Shown in pieces: positions 44,827-53,111 of a stretch of DNA of 64,000 nt. This DNA comes from DASYAN01 sp034431765 (GTDB taxonomy: Bacteria > Chloroflexota > Ktedonobacteria > Ktedonobacterales > Ktedonobacteraceae). How positions within the stretch are numbered: the first letter of the stretch is position 1; each line of letters begins with the position of its first letter. The stretch is from contig DAOUDD010000021.1 in the NCBI GenBank assembly GCA_034431765.1, positions 1 through 64,000 on the forward strand, written 5' to 3'. The translations under genes were made by a program, and so were the position numbers. The notes under the pieces are model-generated. The model saw only the letters and a list, made by a program, of their open reading frames with translations, did not search any database and was not told the DNA's origin.

Positions 44827-45822
44827 ATGGCAAAACCTTGGGACGACCTGATGAAGATGTTGGTGAGGTCTGATCCACAGACACTTGTCTCTTTTCTAAT
44901 AGCGGATGCGACATTTCAAGGGGAGGTAGACAAAGAGCTAAAGATACGCACCATCCATGCTGATCTCCTGTATAATGTCTTATGGAGTGGGCAGAAGGTA
45001 GTACTGCACGTTGAATTCCAGAGTGGGCGCGACAGGGAGATGGGAAGACGTGTCTGGGAATATAATACGACTACAGGTATTCTCACAGATCTACCTGTAT
45101 ATTCAGTTGTCATCTACCTGGTTAACAATGGCACAGTTGTTGAATCACCATACTTGATAAGAATGCCGAACGAAGAGATTACCAATGCCTTCTTCTTTCG
45201 GAATTTGAAGTTATGGGAGCTGCCACGAGAAGTCGTGCAGCAACAAAATCTGAGTGTGCTGCTTCCGCTACTACCACTGATGAAAGATGGACACCGGCGT
45301 GAAGTAGTGGAGGAGATGATCGAGGGACTCCGAGGTGTTGGCAAAGATGATCTTTTGCCTCTAGCCTATGGATTTGCCGCACTTGTCTTTGAAGATGCAT
45401 CTGAGCAGCAATGGCTCAGAGAAAGGTTCACGCGTATGCAAAGTATTCTGGAAGAATCCTGGGCTTTTAGAGAGATGATGGAAAAAGGCCTGGCAGAAGG
45501 TCTCGAACGGGGCATGCAAAAGGGTATGGAAGCCGGCAGAAAAATAGGGATTCAACAAGGACTCGAACAGGGTCGCGAACAGGGTCGTGAAGAGGGAATC
45601 GAAGATGGGCAATTGAAGGCACTACGGCACACACTCAATCGTTTTGTGGAGATACGGTTTCCTGATCTTGCAGGCCTGGCGCAACAGCGCTCTAAGCAGA
45701 TCCAGAACACGCAAGTACTCGATACTATCATAGATAAGCTCTACCTTGCTCGTACAGTGGAGCAAGCACGACAGGCTTTGCTAGAGGATGAGCAACCGTT
45801 GCAAGATCAAAACCCTTCATAA
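44827..45822 (+). CDS. Rpn/YhgA-type PD-(D/E)XK nuclease family protein
   Basis: A 331-residue protein with GGGAGGG about seven bases upstream of its ATG. The N-terminal part has the nuclease core expected for Rpn (recombination-promoting nuclease, also called transposase_31) proteins: ADLLYNVLWSGQKVVLHVEF, where D, E and the strand pattern match D-x-E-x-[QK], then MGRRVWEYNTTTG. Residues ~218-260 are a run of G-x3-G repeats (GLAEGLERGMQKGMEAGRK) common in this family. A helical C-terminus follows. No inverted repeats or partner transposase are found, so this is a lone gene and not a mobile element. Rpn proteins cut DNA; a role here is unknown. Confidence 0.85.
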   Translation: MAKPWDDLMKMLVRSDPQTLVSFLIADATFQGEVDKELKIRTIHADLLYNVLWSGQKVVLHVEFQSGRDREMGRRVWEYNTTTGILTDLPVYSVVIYLVNNGTVVESPYLIRMPNEEITNAFFFRNLKLWELPREVVQQQNLSVLLPLLPLMKDGHRREVVEEMIEGLRGVGKDDLLPLAYGFAALVFEDASEQQWLRERFTRMQSILEESWAFREMMEKGLAEGLERGMQKGMEAGRKIGIQQGLEQGREQGREEGIEDGQLKALRHTLNRFVEIRFPDLAGLAQQRSKQIQNTQVLDTIIDKLYLARTVEQARQALLEDEQPLQDQNPS

Positions 45823-45846
45823 ACAGAACCTCAACGACTATTGCAT

Positions 45847-45888
45847 CAGTGAAGAGCACGTTATACTTTAATAACATGCTCTTCACTG
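45847..45888. terminator. Bidirectional terminator hairpin
   Basis: cagtgaagagca and tgctcttcactg are perfect 12-base inverted copies; gttat/ataac extends the stem inside a one-base mismatch. It lies between the convergent Rpn-like and recX genes. Confidence 0.72.
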
Positions 45889-45896
45889 TGCCCATC

Positions 45897-46565
45897 TTAC
45901 ATCTCATCCTCATCATCTGTGCCTGCTTCGGTCGTGAGTTCCTGCCACAATGCGCGAACAGTACGAGTTGTAACTTCGTAGTTGAAGCCGCGCCGTTGTA
46001 GAAAAGAGCCAAGACGCAATCGGAAGGTTTTGAAGTCCATCTCTGGCTGCTGGAAGAGTTGTAGCGCTTTTTTCTGGCCTGCGCGCAGGGCACGTTGCTC
46101 GTCCTGCTCTTCGTCCACCAGCTCATCGACGACCTCGCGCTTGACACCCTTTTGACGCAGCTCATTGCGCAGTGCAATAGCTCCCTTTGGTGTAAAGCGT
46201 TCGCGCGACTCGATCCAGAACTTGGCAAAGGCCTGGTCATTCACAAGATCCATACGATCCAGGCGTTCCAGTGCGACCTCGATGAGTTCACGTGGCGTCT
46301 CCTTGCGGCGCAGGTAGCGCCGTACCTCCTCACGACTGCGTGGACGGAACGAGAGGAAGTTTAAGGCTCGATCTACCGCCTGCTGCAACGCCTCTTCCTG
46401 GCGCAACTGCTCTACCTGAGCGGAAAGCAGTTCCTGGCCGATCCGCAAGCCCATCTGAAGCACGAACAGGCCATGAACTCCCATCAAAAATTGACCATCT
46501 ACAAAGATGTTGATGCGGTCAGGATCTTTTACCTGTGGCTGTAAAGCTGTGATACGCATAGCCAT
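45897..46565 (-). CDS. recX: RecX family regulator of RecA
   Basis: A 222-residue helical protein. It contains the tandem three-helix repeats of RecX: ALNFLSFRPRSREEVRRYL with YLRRKETPRELIEVALERL, then MDLVNDQAFAKFWIESR and RFTPKGAIALRNELRQKGV. The first ~50 residues carry an additional strand region (INIFVDGQFLMGVHG), as in many long RecX proteins. RecX modulates RecA filaments. RecA is not in the window. The ribosome site is weak, and an in-frame ATG two codons later is possible. Confidence 0.9.
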   Translation of the reverse strand: MAMRITALQPQVKDPDRINIFVDGQFLMGVHGLFVLQMGLRIGQELLSAQVEQLRQEEALQQAVDRALNFLSFRPRSREEVRRYLRRKETPRELIEVALERLDRMDLVNDQAFAKFWIESRERFTPKGAIALRNELRQKGVKREVVDELVDEEQDEQRALRAGQKKALQLFQQPEMDFKTFRLRLGSFLQRRGFNYEVTTRTVRALWQELTTEAGTDDEDEM

Positions 46566-46673
46566 ACTATAGCATGTTTTTGGGCAAGTGGAGAGACGAA
46601 TCTCTTGTTGTGAAGCGACGATGGCACCTTAGCAACATTTGCTAACTGGTAGGTAAATAAACCGAATGAGTCG

Positions 46674-47102
46674 TTAGGAGTAAACAACTTCGGGAGGGGA
46701 AGTGGACTCTGGCACTCCATCCGGCAACATCTCGATCAGCGGGACATCTCTCTTCTCGGTGAGCCGATTCTCCTCGTCAACGAACACAATTTGCGGGACC
46801 AGTACACGAATCTCTTCTTCAGTATATTGAGCATAACTGATGATGATTACTTTGTCACCTTCGGAGGTTAAGCGGGCCGCAGCACCATTGAGGCAGATAA
46901 CACCGGACCCACGTGCACCAGCAATCGCGTAGGTCTCCAGACGTGAGCCATTGTTGATATTCACGACCTGGACTTTCTCATACGGGTAGATGTTGGCTGC
47001 ATCGAGCAGATCCTGGTCAATTGTAATACTTCCAATATAATTGAGATTCGCCTCGGTGACGGTTGCACGATGGATCTTCCCTTTACACATTGTGCGAAGC
47101 AT
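46674..47102 (-). CDS. panD: Aspartate 1-decarboxylase
   Basis: A 142-residue pyruvoyl enzyme. MCKGKIHRATVTEANLNYIG carries the conserved Lys and Tyr. Autocleavage between Gly and Ser in YIGSITID produces the pyruvoyl group at Ser 25. NINNGSRLETYAIAGARGSG and LNGAAARLTSEGDKVIIISY complete the family pattern. It makes beta-alanine for pantothenate and coenzyme A. The small gene upstream ends 24 bp before it; other pan genes are absent. Confidence 0.95.
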   Translation of the reverse strand: MLRTMCKGKIHRATVTEANLNYIGSITIDQDLLDAANIYPYEKVQVVNINNGSRLETYAIAGARGSGVICLNGAAARLTSEGDKVIIISYAQYTEEEIRVLVPQIVFVDEENRLTEKRDVPLIEMLPDGVPESTSPPEVVYS

Positions 47103-47126
47103 AACTGTAACGATTCCTTTCCCTAT

Positions 47127-47414
47127 TTACAATTCCCTCAAGCTGGATATGTCCTGGTCGGGCTGTGATGAGGAGGACTGACTCAGCACAGCCAGAAGCG
47201 CTAAAGTATATGCTTCGGCAACGCTCTGTGCGTCGTACATTGCGGCTCCCAGTAATAAACGGTAAGCACATTTCCAGCGGCGTGCGGGCCATACCGCTAG
47301 CTTAATAAGTGTATAGGTGGGCACATGTTTTTCAAGTTCCTGTCGTAAGAAAACTTCATCGTATTGAAAAATGTTATAGACCGCAAGCTGTTGCTGAAGA
47401 TCTTCTGGTACCAT
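47127..47414 (-). CDS. Small hypothetical protein upstream of panD
   Basis: A 95-residue protein from ATG, with AAAGGAT eleven bases upstream. It is mostly helical (VFLRQELEKHVPTYTLIKLA, AEAYTLALLAVLSQ) with a short WPARRWKC stretch. No membrane segment or motif is recognised. Its 24-bp distance to panD suggests one transcript. It may be a genuine small gene, but there is no family evidence. Confidence 0.5.
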   Translation of the reverse strand: MVPEDLQQQLAVYNIFQYDEVFLRQELEKHVPTYTLIKLAVWPARRWKCAYRLLLGAAMYDAQSVAEAYTLALLAVLSQSSSSQPDQDISSLREL

Positions 47415-47469
47415 AACTACCAGTATCCTTTACTAAGATAATAGAATAGTTCTGCAAGTAGAGGAAATG

Positions 47470-48042
47470 TTACTGATGATTTTTAATGCTCCCTTGCAGT
47501 ATTGCGGCAGCCTCTTCTGCACGAAGCGTCTCAAAGTCAGTTCTCGGCAGGTGCCTTGGAATACTGGCAAATGGACCGGTCCAGCTCTGTGCATGTTCCT
47601 CTAGCCAGTCGAGCGTTTCAAATGACTTCTGGCGTGACTGCTCTACTACAGGATAGTGACGGGCTGCACGATCAAATACTTCATGGTCCTTGGTGTAGAC
47701 ACTGTGGTCTTCACGTATCACCACGTCAATGTACAGGTCAGTGTAGATTAGCTCTTGTGAAGTATTTGTGTAGGACGGTGTTGGCAACGTGACATCACAA
47801 TAGCCGCTGGCGAAATCTCCACTACTATTGTAGCTAATATGAAGAGTAAACCAGGCGTCGGGCCAGAAGTAGGTGAGCGCGTGCTTGTGAGAAATCCACG
47901 TGCCAGGTTGCCAATGCATCGGTGTACCAAGCGGTGTCCAGATGACAACATATTGCTCACTCACGGGAATATGATAGCCATGCCATCCCCCCCACTGCTC
48001 TCCATTGACAAGGATTTTCCGAATATCTGCATCTATTAGCAT
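47470..48042 (-). CDS. DUF402-domain protein
   Basis: A 190-residue protein; ATG 48042 is chosen because GAGAGG lies eight bases upstream, while the longer frame to 48111 does not show one. The N-terminal part has aromatic strands (GTPMHWQPGTWISHKHALTYFWPD). The core ELIYTDLYIDVVIREDHSVY followed by KDHEVFD is typical of DUF402 (FomD-like) proteins, where acidic residues bind a divalent metal. Related proteins hydrolyse nucleoside di- or triphosphates or cytidylyl intermediates. It stands in front of the small gene and panD on the same strand, 55 bp apart, without obvious functional link. Confidence 0.8.
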   Translation of the reverse strand: MLIDADIRKILVNGEQWGGWHGYHIPVSEQYVVIWTPLGTPMHWQPGTWISHKHALTYFWPDAWFTLHISYNSSGDFASGYCDVTLPTPSYTNTSQELIYTDLYIDVVIREDHSVYTKDHEVFDRAARHYPVVEQSRQKSFETLDWLEEHAQSWTGPFASIPRHLPRTDFETLRAEEAAAILQGSIKNHQ

Positions 48043-48168
48043 ACAATAGCCTCTCTTCAAACACCCGAACAGACTACTAGTCGGGTGAGTGTCTAAAATT
48101 ATACGCGACATCTATAGGGACGCACAAGGGAACGGCGCATGAAAAGCCGGAGTTTGCACTTCTGCGAG

Positions 48169-48177
48169 TGATATAAT
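48169..48177 (+). promoter_or_regulatory. Extended -10 promoter of fumC
   Basis: TGATATAAT matches TGnTATAAT and lies 33 bases before the fumC start, followed by an AGGAGG ribosome site. Confidence 0.5.
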
Positions 48178-48209
48178 AACGGTAGAAACGTCTCGAAGAG
48201 GAGGATATA

Positions 48210-49640
48210 ATGATCCAACAGAGCCAGGAGACCTCGGAGACCCGCATTGAACGCGATTCAATGGGGGAGATGCAGGTTCCTATTTCTGCTTACTACGGTG
48301 CAAGCACACAACGTGCCGTATTGAATTTTCCGATCAGCGATCTACGTTTTCCACGCGCGTTTATTCGTGCGCTTGGAAGGATAAAGCAGGCAGCAGCAAG
48401 AACAAATGCAGCTCTAGGCACGCTTGACCCTCAGATTGCTTCCGCGATTGAGCAAGCTGCGCAAGAGGTGAGCGACGGCAAGCTCGACGAGCAGTTTGTG
48501 TTGGATATTTTTCAAACCGGTTCAGGCACCTCGACCAATATGAATGCAAACGAGGTCATAGCCAACCGCGCCAGTGAGCTACTCGGCGGTTCACGAGGTT
48601 CACGCAAGGTTCATCCAAATGATCATGTCAATTTCGGTCAATCGTCTAACGACGTTATTCCCAGCGCTATCCATTTCTCGGCGCTCTTGAGCCTTGAGCA
48701 AGAACTCGTTCCGGCCCTTCAGGAGCTCCAGCAGGAGTTGCAGAAGAAAGCTGATCAGTTTATGCCTGTGGTCAAGACCGGTCGTACACACTTGCAAGAT
48801 GCTACACCAATCCGCCTGGGTCAGGAGTTCCTTGGCTACGTTGGTCAGATTGAGCGCGGTATTGAACGGGTGCGTCATGCACAACAGGAATTGTCAGAGC
48901 TGGCGCTTGGAGGAACTGCCGTCGGGACTGGTATTAATACACATCCAGACTTCGCCGCGCAGGTCTGTCAACGCCTCTCCGAGACCAATGGGGTAACTGT
49001 ACGCGAGACGAGCAATCACTTTCAAGCTCAGAGCGCGCTGGATGCTATCGTAGAAGCAAGCGGCTCACTCAATACCCTCGCGGTCAGTTTGATGAAGATT
49101 GCAAATGATATTCGCTGGCTTGGATCTGGCCCACGTGCTGGTATTGGGGAGATCGACTTACCAGCGGTCCAGCCCGGAAGTTCGATTATGCCTGGCAAGG
49201 TGAATCCAGTCATTGCGGAATCGCTCTGCATGATCTGCGCACAGGTGATGGGAAATCATACGACCATCACTGTAGCCGGTCAATCAGGCAACTTCGAGAT
49301 CAATGTGATGATGCCGGTCAGCGCATATAATCTCTTACAGTCGATAAGCTTATTAGCAGCAGGGGCACGTAATTTTAGTCGTCAATGTATTGCTGGCTTG
49401 ACTGCCACTACTCGCGGGCCTGAGATGGTCGAGCGCGGATTGGCAATCTGTACCTCGCTGGCTCCTGTGATTGGCTACGATGCGGCCGCCGCTATCTCAA
49501 AGGAAGCCTACAAGACAGGGCGTACGGTACGCGAAGTGGCACGTGAACGCGCAGCCCTTTCCGAAGAGCAGCTGAACCATATTCTGAATCCCGAAAATAT
49601 GACTCGGCCTGGTCTGGAAGGTGGCCCCGCTGGAGGATAA
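48210..49640 (+). CDS. fumC: Fumarate hydratase class II
   Basis: A 476-residue enzyme with GAGGAGG in front of its ATG. The superfamily signature GSSIMPGKVNPV is present near residue 328, along with TGSGTSTNMNANEVIANRA, HPNDHVNFGQSSND and TGRTHLQDATPI. These and the NFPISDLRFPRAFIRALG segment match FumC rather than aspartase. It hydrates fumarate to malate in the citric acid cycle. The last 149 bases overlap the reading frame on the opposite strand at 49492-50088. Confidence 0.94.
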   Translation: MIQQSQETSETRIERDSMGEMQVPISAYYGASTQRAVLNFPISDLRFPRAFIRALGRIKQAAARTNAALGTLDPQIASAIEQAAQEVSDGKLDEQFVLDIFQTGSGTSTNMNANEVIANRASELLGGSRGSRKVHPNDHVNFGQSSNDVIPSAIHFSALLSLEQELVPALQELQQELQKKADQFMPVVKTGRTHLQDATPIRLGQEFLGYVGQIERGIERVRHAQQELSELALGGTAVGTGINTHPDFAAQVCQRLSETNGVTVRETSNHFQAQSALDAIVEASGSLNTLAVSLMKIANDIRWLGSGPRAGIGEIDLPAVQPGSSIMPGKVNPVIAESLCMICAQVMGNHTTITVAGQSGNFEINVMMPVSAYNLLQSISLLAAGARNFSRQCIAGLTATTRGPEMVERGLAICTSLAPVIGYDAAAAISKEAYKTGRTVREVARERAALSEEQLNHILNPENMTRPGLEGGPAGG

Positions 49641-50088
49641 GGCGCGCATATATCTCAGCTGTATATGATCTCTCCATGATATGTTTGTTCTGCAGCACCG
49701 TCAGCATACCAAGCAGGAGGCCGATGAGCAGGAGAGCGAGCATAAGCGCTAGAAATATATGACGACGTGTATAGTCTATTATGAGAAGACGCTTATGAAG
49801 TGAGTTCCCAGGAGGAACAGAATGTTTCTCCTCGCTCAGAGCTGCTCCATACGGCGGAGTTTCTGTAGCAGGACCAGCGAGCATCTGGGCAGGAGGGTAC
49901 AGTATTGCCACTGTACCCTTTTCGTCTAAATTGGTGTGAGTTTGCTTATTGAACATTATCTGCTCGCTCAAAAGAGAGTTATGGGCAGGATGTGACACTA
50001 GTGCGTCTGCTAGCGCAAACTGCTTACCACAGTAGCCACAAAAGACATCTTCTCGCTCCACCTGAGCGTTACAATCGGGACAGCGCAT
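49492..50088 (-). CDS. Zinc-ribbon membrane protein, last gene of redox cluster B
   Basis: A 198-residue protein starting with a zinc ribbon (CPDCN and FCGYCG at residues 3-20), a ~80-residue hydrophilic region, and one hydrophobic helix (about 111-132, IFLALMLALLLIGLLLGML). The start lies 32 bases after the haem-type gene stop on the same strand. Residues ~150-198 lie antisense to fumC. That part looks unlike a normal domain (RLPLR-type basic text), so the protein may end earlier through an unseen frameshift, or simply read through. N-terminus and helix are convincing; the end is doubtful. Confidence 0.6.
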   Translation of the reverse strand: MRCPDCNAQVEREDVFCGYCGKQFALADALVSHPAHNSLLSEQIMFNKQTHTNLDEKGTVAILYPPAQMLAGPATETPPYGAALSEEKHSVPPGNSLHKRLLIIDYTRRHIFLALMLALLLIGLLLGMLTVLQNKHIMERSYTAEIYARLILQRGHLPDQAESYFRDSEYGSAALRKGLRVHVPLRVPYALSCRLPLR

Positions 50089-50119
50089 ATAATTTTATCC
50101 CTTCAAACGTCCTTAAGTC

Positions 50120-51013
50120 CTAGTAGGATGGAGGCAGAAGATGCCAGACGTTGGTAAGTAGCTCCATAAAAGCGTGGTAGGTAATTACAAGCAACGATAC
50201 AGTAGCCAATGTTATATGTGCGATACGCCATATACGCATAAGCTGTTTTGCATGTTGTTGACGATGAAGAGATTGGAGCAGATCAGCCCGTTTCTTGAGT
50301 ATAGTGTATGCCTGCTCGAAATCAGTACGTTCACCCCGCGCAATGGCAGGTAGCCTGTCAGGTGGAATATTCAGTAGAGTAGCTCCTGTTTTATCACCCA
50401 GTGCACTTAGACAAAACTGCTTGAACGGTTCCGTTTTCCCAGCGCTTAGACGCTCAACGTTGTATTGCAGTTCCAGAATGTGTTCCTCAAGCGTACGAGT
50501 AATGCCTACACCGTTATTATTTGCCTCACGTGTAATTACACTCGTCTGCCACATATCAAGCAAACGTCCTGCGATGCCACTCAGAACAAGCACGAAGAGG
50601 GCAAGCAACGCTCCTGCTGCATAGTAAGCATCCTTGAGACAGGAGAGATTAGCACAATAATCGTGAGTGACACGAATAAAGTCTTCGTGTAACAACGCCA
50701 CGATGATCGTTGCAATACCAATCCAGGTATGCATCCATAACCAGCTCTGCACTTTTCCTGGCAACCCACGAGCAAAGCGGCGACGCAGCGAATAAGCGGC
50801 TGTTCCAAGCACTAGAATATAGGCAAAGATGCCGAAGAGACGGAGCGGATCGTTGAGTGGTCCGGGGAATTCCTGTGTGTGATGAGCATAAATATAGCCA
50901 ACAATCACTGCTCCGCACAAGATGATACTGCTGAAGAGCCAGTACCAGCGCGCGCGCGATACCGGTGCTTTCCACAGACGACCCGAACGATTTGACTTCG
51001 TTATCACGGACAT
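50120..51013 (-). CDS. Predicted di-haem b membrane protein of redox cluster B (H-x13-H twice)
   Basis: A 297-residue membrane protein with hydrophobic segments near residues 24-43, 58-75, 92-110, 130-150 and 264-285. H95/H109 in WLWMHTWIGIATIIVALLHE and H266/H280 in IAHITLATVSLLVITYH are both spaced by 13 residues, exactly as in the paralogue of cluster A. A polar loop (about 155-260) joins the two His helices. A pair of Cys in DYCANLSCLKD faces the outer side, which could form a disulfide. Bis-haem b folding is an inference from spacing. It follows the polyferredoxin gene by 113 bp. Confidence 0.78.
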   Translation of the reverse strand: MSVITKSNRSGRLWKAPVSRARWYWLFSSIILCGAVIVGYIYAHHTQEFPGPLNDPLRLFGIFAYILVLGTAAYSLRRRFARGLPGKVQSWLWMHTWIGIATIIVALLHEDFIRVTHDYCANLSCLKDAYYAAGALLALFVLVLSGIAGRLLDMWQTSVITREANNNGVGITRTLEEHILELQYNVERLSAGKTEPFKQFCLSALGDKTGATLLNIPPDRLPAIARGERTDFEQAYTILKKRADLLQSLHRQQHAKQLMRIWRIAHITLATVSLLVITYHAFMELLTNVWHLLPPSY

Positions 51014-51126
51014 CCTGTATCCTGCCTTTCAACACCTTTTTTTGAGCTATCTATAATACTGCCTTTCAGCCAGATGAGCGAAGCTAGCCACGAGAGTGGC
51101 GTTTCTGGCTGGATATAAATGTCCTA

Positions 51127-53091
51127 CTACTTTGTTCTCTTACTTAGAATCGCGTCAGTTGAGCCGAAAAACGTCACGGGATTGACACGAAAAGCTGCTC
51201 CTGTTGGACATGCCTGCACACATGCCTGATTACTATAGCCTGCGCACAGATCGCACTTAACGGCGATTTTTTTGCGCATCTCCCCCAACGCATCACGTCC
51301 AGAGAGAGTATTTAGTGGTCCCGGAGCGGGAACAGACGCAGCTTCGGGTAGTACAGGCAGCTCTTTCCGTCCCCGTTCTTTTCCTGCCCCCTTTGTGAAG
51401 AAGCGACTAAACTTCTGCCAGCTTGCCGCTGAAGCTGTCTCCTCGTCAGGCAGTTCCATGATCGAGATGTTGTCATAAGGACAGCGTTCCGCGCAGATAC
51501 CACAGCCGATACAGCTTTCAGTGATATACACTTCTCCACTTGGTTTGCGTGCAATACCAGCGCGACTGCAGAGCATGCAGACAGGGTCCTGGCATTGACG
51601 ACAGGCCGTGGCAATACTCATATTGCCAACAACCATCCCCTTGCGATTCATGCGTGACTGCCCATGTCGCCGCTCACATGCCTCTTCACATTCATTACAA
51701 TGGATACACTTATCCAGATCAATGACCAGAACTTCAGTCCCTTCCACCACGCCATCGCTCACCAGGGCATGCAGTCCCGCGCGTGCCTGTGCGTCCGAGA
51801 GTGTGTAGATTTCCTCTGGATTGACCAATTCTCGTGGCTCAAAGACAGCACTATTTGCTGCAAGGTTTGCCTGGCGGTAGAGACGCAAGCGTTCCTGAAA
51901 GCGCTGCTTGACTTCTGGATAGCGTCCAAACAGCGTTGTTAATAGACGCTGTGGAATCTCTGCAACTGTAACACGAGTAATGGCCGTTGTTGTTACGGCA
52001 CGTAGATCGCCGAGCGTGTCTAACCCTCCGATAAAGTAGTCGCCGCCCTGACGATAGGCGATAACGCGCTCACTACTTTTTGCCCGTCCCGTTCCTACAA
52101 CTGTACGACGCGCAACCTTTACAAAACCGTCAAGCAGCAGATGGAGGGTTTCACGAGCTGGCTGATCTTTACTATCCTCACTAAAGAGCAGCGCATCACG
52201 GTCATAGCGGCGAATCTGTGCCATTTCGGCGAGCTGGTGCAAGTCTGAGCTAGAGATACCCTGAAAAAGAGCCATACGCTGGAGAATCGCTTCAACAGAA
52301 CGAACAACATTTAAACACTCGAAGAACTGTTGTATAGCAGGAACAAGCTCCATCATGCGCTGCATAGCCTGTTCGGGCACCTCCAGAATAAAGCAAGGAG
52401 TCTGAGCGCATGCCGTCGCACTACGTACCTGCCCCGTTAGCATCTCCTGTTCACCGGTATACTCACCGGCGCGTAGAATCGCAAGTGGCAAGCTCTGTCC
52501 GTCAGTTCCAGTAGTTGCAAGCTCCACACGCCCACCCAGAAGGAAGTAGATGGCGCGTCCAAACTCCCCTTCACGAAAGAGCACAGTGCCAGTGTCAAGT
52601 ACTTGTAGCTTAGAGCTTAACACAAAATGCAGCAGGTAGTTATCGGACACAAGGTGTGAGTCGCTGAACAGCGCCTGTCGCCGTAAGCAACCGAGCAGTT
52701 GCTCAATATCCCATCCTTGTGGCAATACCTGTAGCACGCGACGCGTATCAACTGAGCTATTCCAGGAAGCACCAAGGCGCTGCTTCAAAGAAAGCATGAG
52801 GAGATCACGATGATTGTCAACTGGACAGACCGGTACGCAAGAACCGCACATGACACATTCCTGGGTAAAACGCATAACCTGTGCAGAAATTCCATCAGAG
52901 ATGGTGGCTTGATTGAGTTCAGCAATTGGAATTTGAGCGGATAAAGGGACAGGGCAGGCGCGCATACAGCGATCACACCCGATACACATGTCGATCTCGA
53001 AGCGCACCTGATCGGGGGAAAGCGGTTGTATATTTGCACGATGAGCCACATCGGTGAGCAACTGTTGCTGTAGATTTTGTGTCTCTGGCAT
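51127..53091 (-). CDS. Polyferredoxin with two cyclic-nucleotide-binding-like domains, redox cluster B
   Basis: A 654-residue protein (ATG 53091 with GAGGG seven bases upstream). Residues 1-110 form an HdrC-like ferredoxin with CIGCDRCMRACPV and CVMCGSCVPVCPV. Two cNMP-binding-like barrels follow, about 135-260 (GTVLFREGEFGRAIYFLLGG, GEYTGEQEMLTGQVRSAT) and about 270-400 (second copy with GGDYFIGGLDTLGD). The C-terminal third has four more clusters in the DmsB/HycB pattern: CIHCNECEEACE, CRQCQDPVCMLC, CIGCGICAERCPYD and CDLCAG..CVQACP. Six [4Fe-4S] clusters are therefore possible. The sensor barrels probably regulate electron flow. It lies 20 bp behind the FHA flavoprotein. Confidence 0.88.
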   Translation of the reverse strand: MPETQNLQQQLLTDVAHRANIQPLSPDQVRFEIDMCIGCDRCMRACPVPLSAQIPIAELNQATISDGISAQVMRFTQECVMCGSCVPVCPVDNHRDLLMLSLKQRLGASWNSSVDTRRVLQVLPQGWDIEQLLGCLRRQALFSDSHLVSDNYLLHFVLSSKLQVLDTGTVLFREGEFGRAIYFLLGGRVELATTGTDGQSLPLAILRAGEYTGEQEMLTGQVRSATACAQTPCFILEVPEQAMQRMMELVPAIQQFFECLNVVRSVEAILQRMALFQGISSSDLHQLAEMAQIRRYDRDALLFSEDSKDQPARETLHLLLDGFVKVARRTVVGTGRAKSSERVIAYRQGGDYFIGGLDTLGDLRAVTTTAITRVTVAEIPQRLLTTLFGRYPEVKQRFQERLRLYRQANLAANSAVFEPRELVNPEEIYTLSDAQARAGLHALVSDGVVEGTEVLVIDLDKCIHCNECEEACERRHGQSRMNRKGMVVGNMSIATACRQCQDPVCMLCSRAGIARKPSGEVYITESCIGCGICAERCPYDNISIMELPDEETASAASWQKFSRFFTKGAGKERGRKELPVLPEAASVPAPGPLNTLSGRDALGEMRKKIAVKCDLCAGYSNQACVQACPTGAAFRVNPVTFFGSTDAILSKRTK

Positions 53092-53111
53092 AAACAACCC
53101 TCTCTCGCAAA

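Noticed and set aside
44827..45822. Insertion sequence (family often called transposase_31)
   Set aside because: No terminal inverted repeats or target duplications; a lone Rpn-type gene with its own promoter and terminator.
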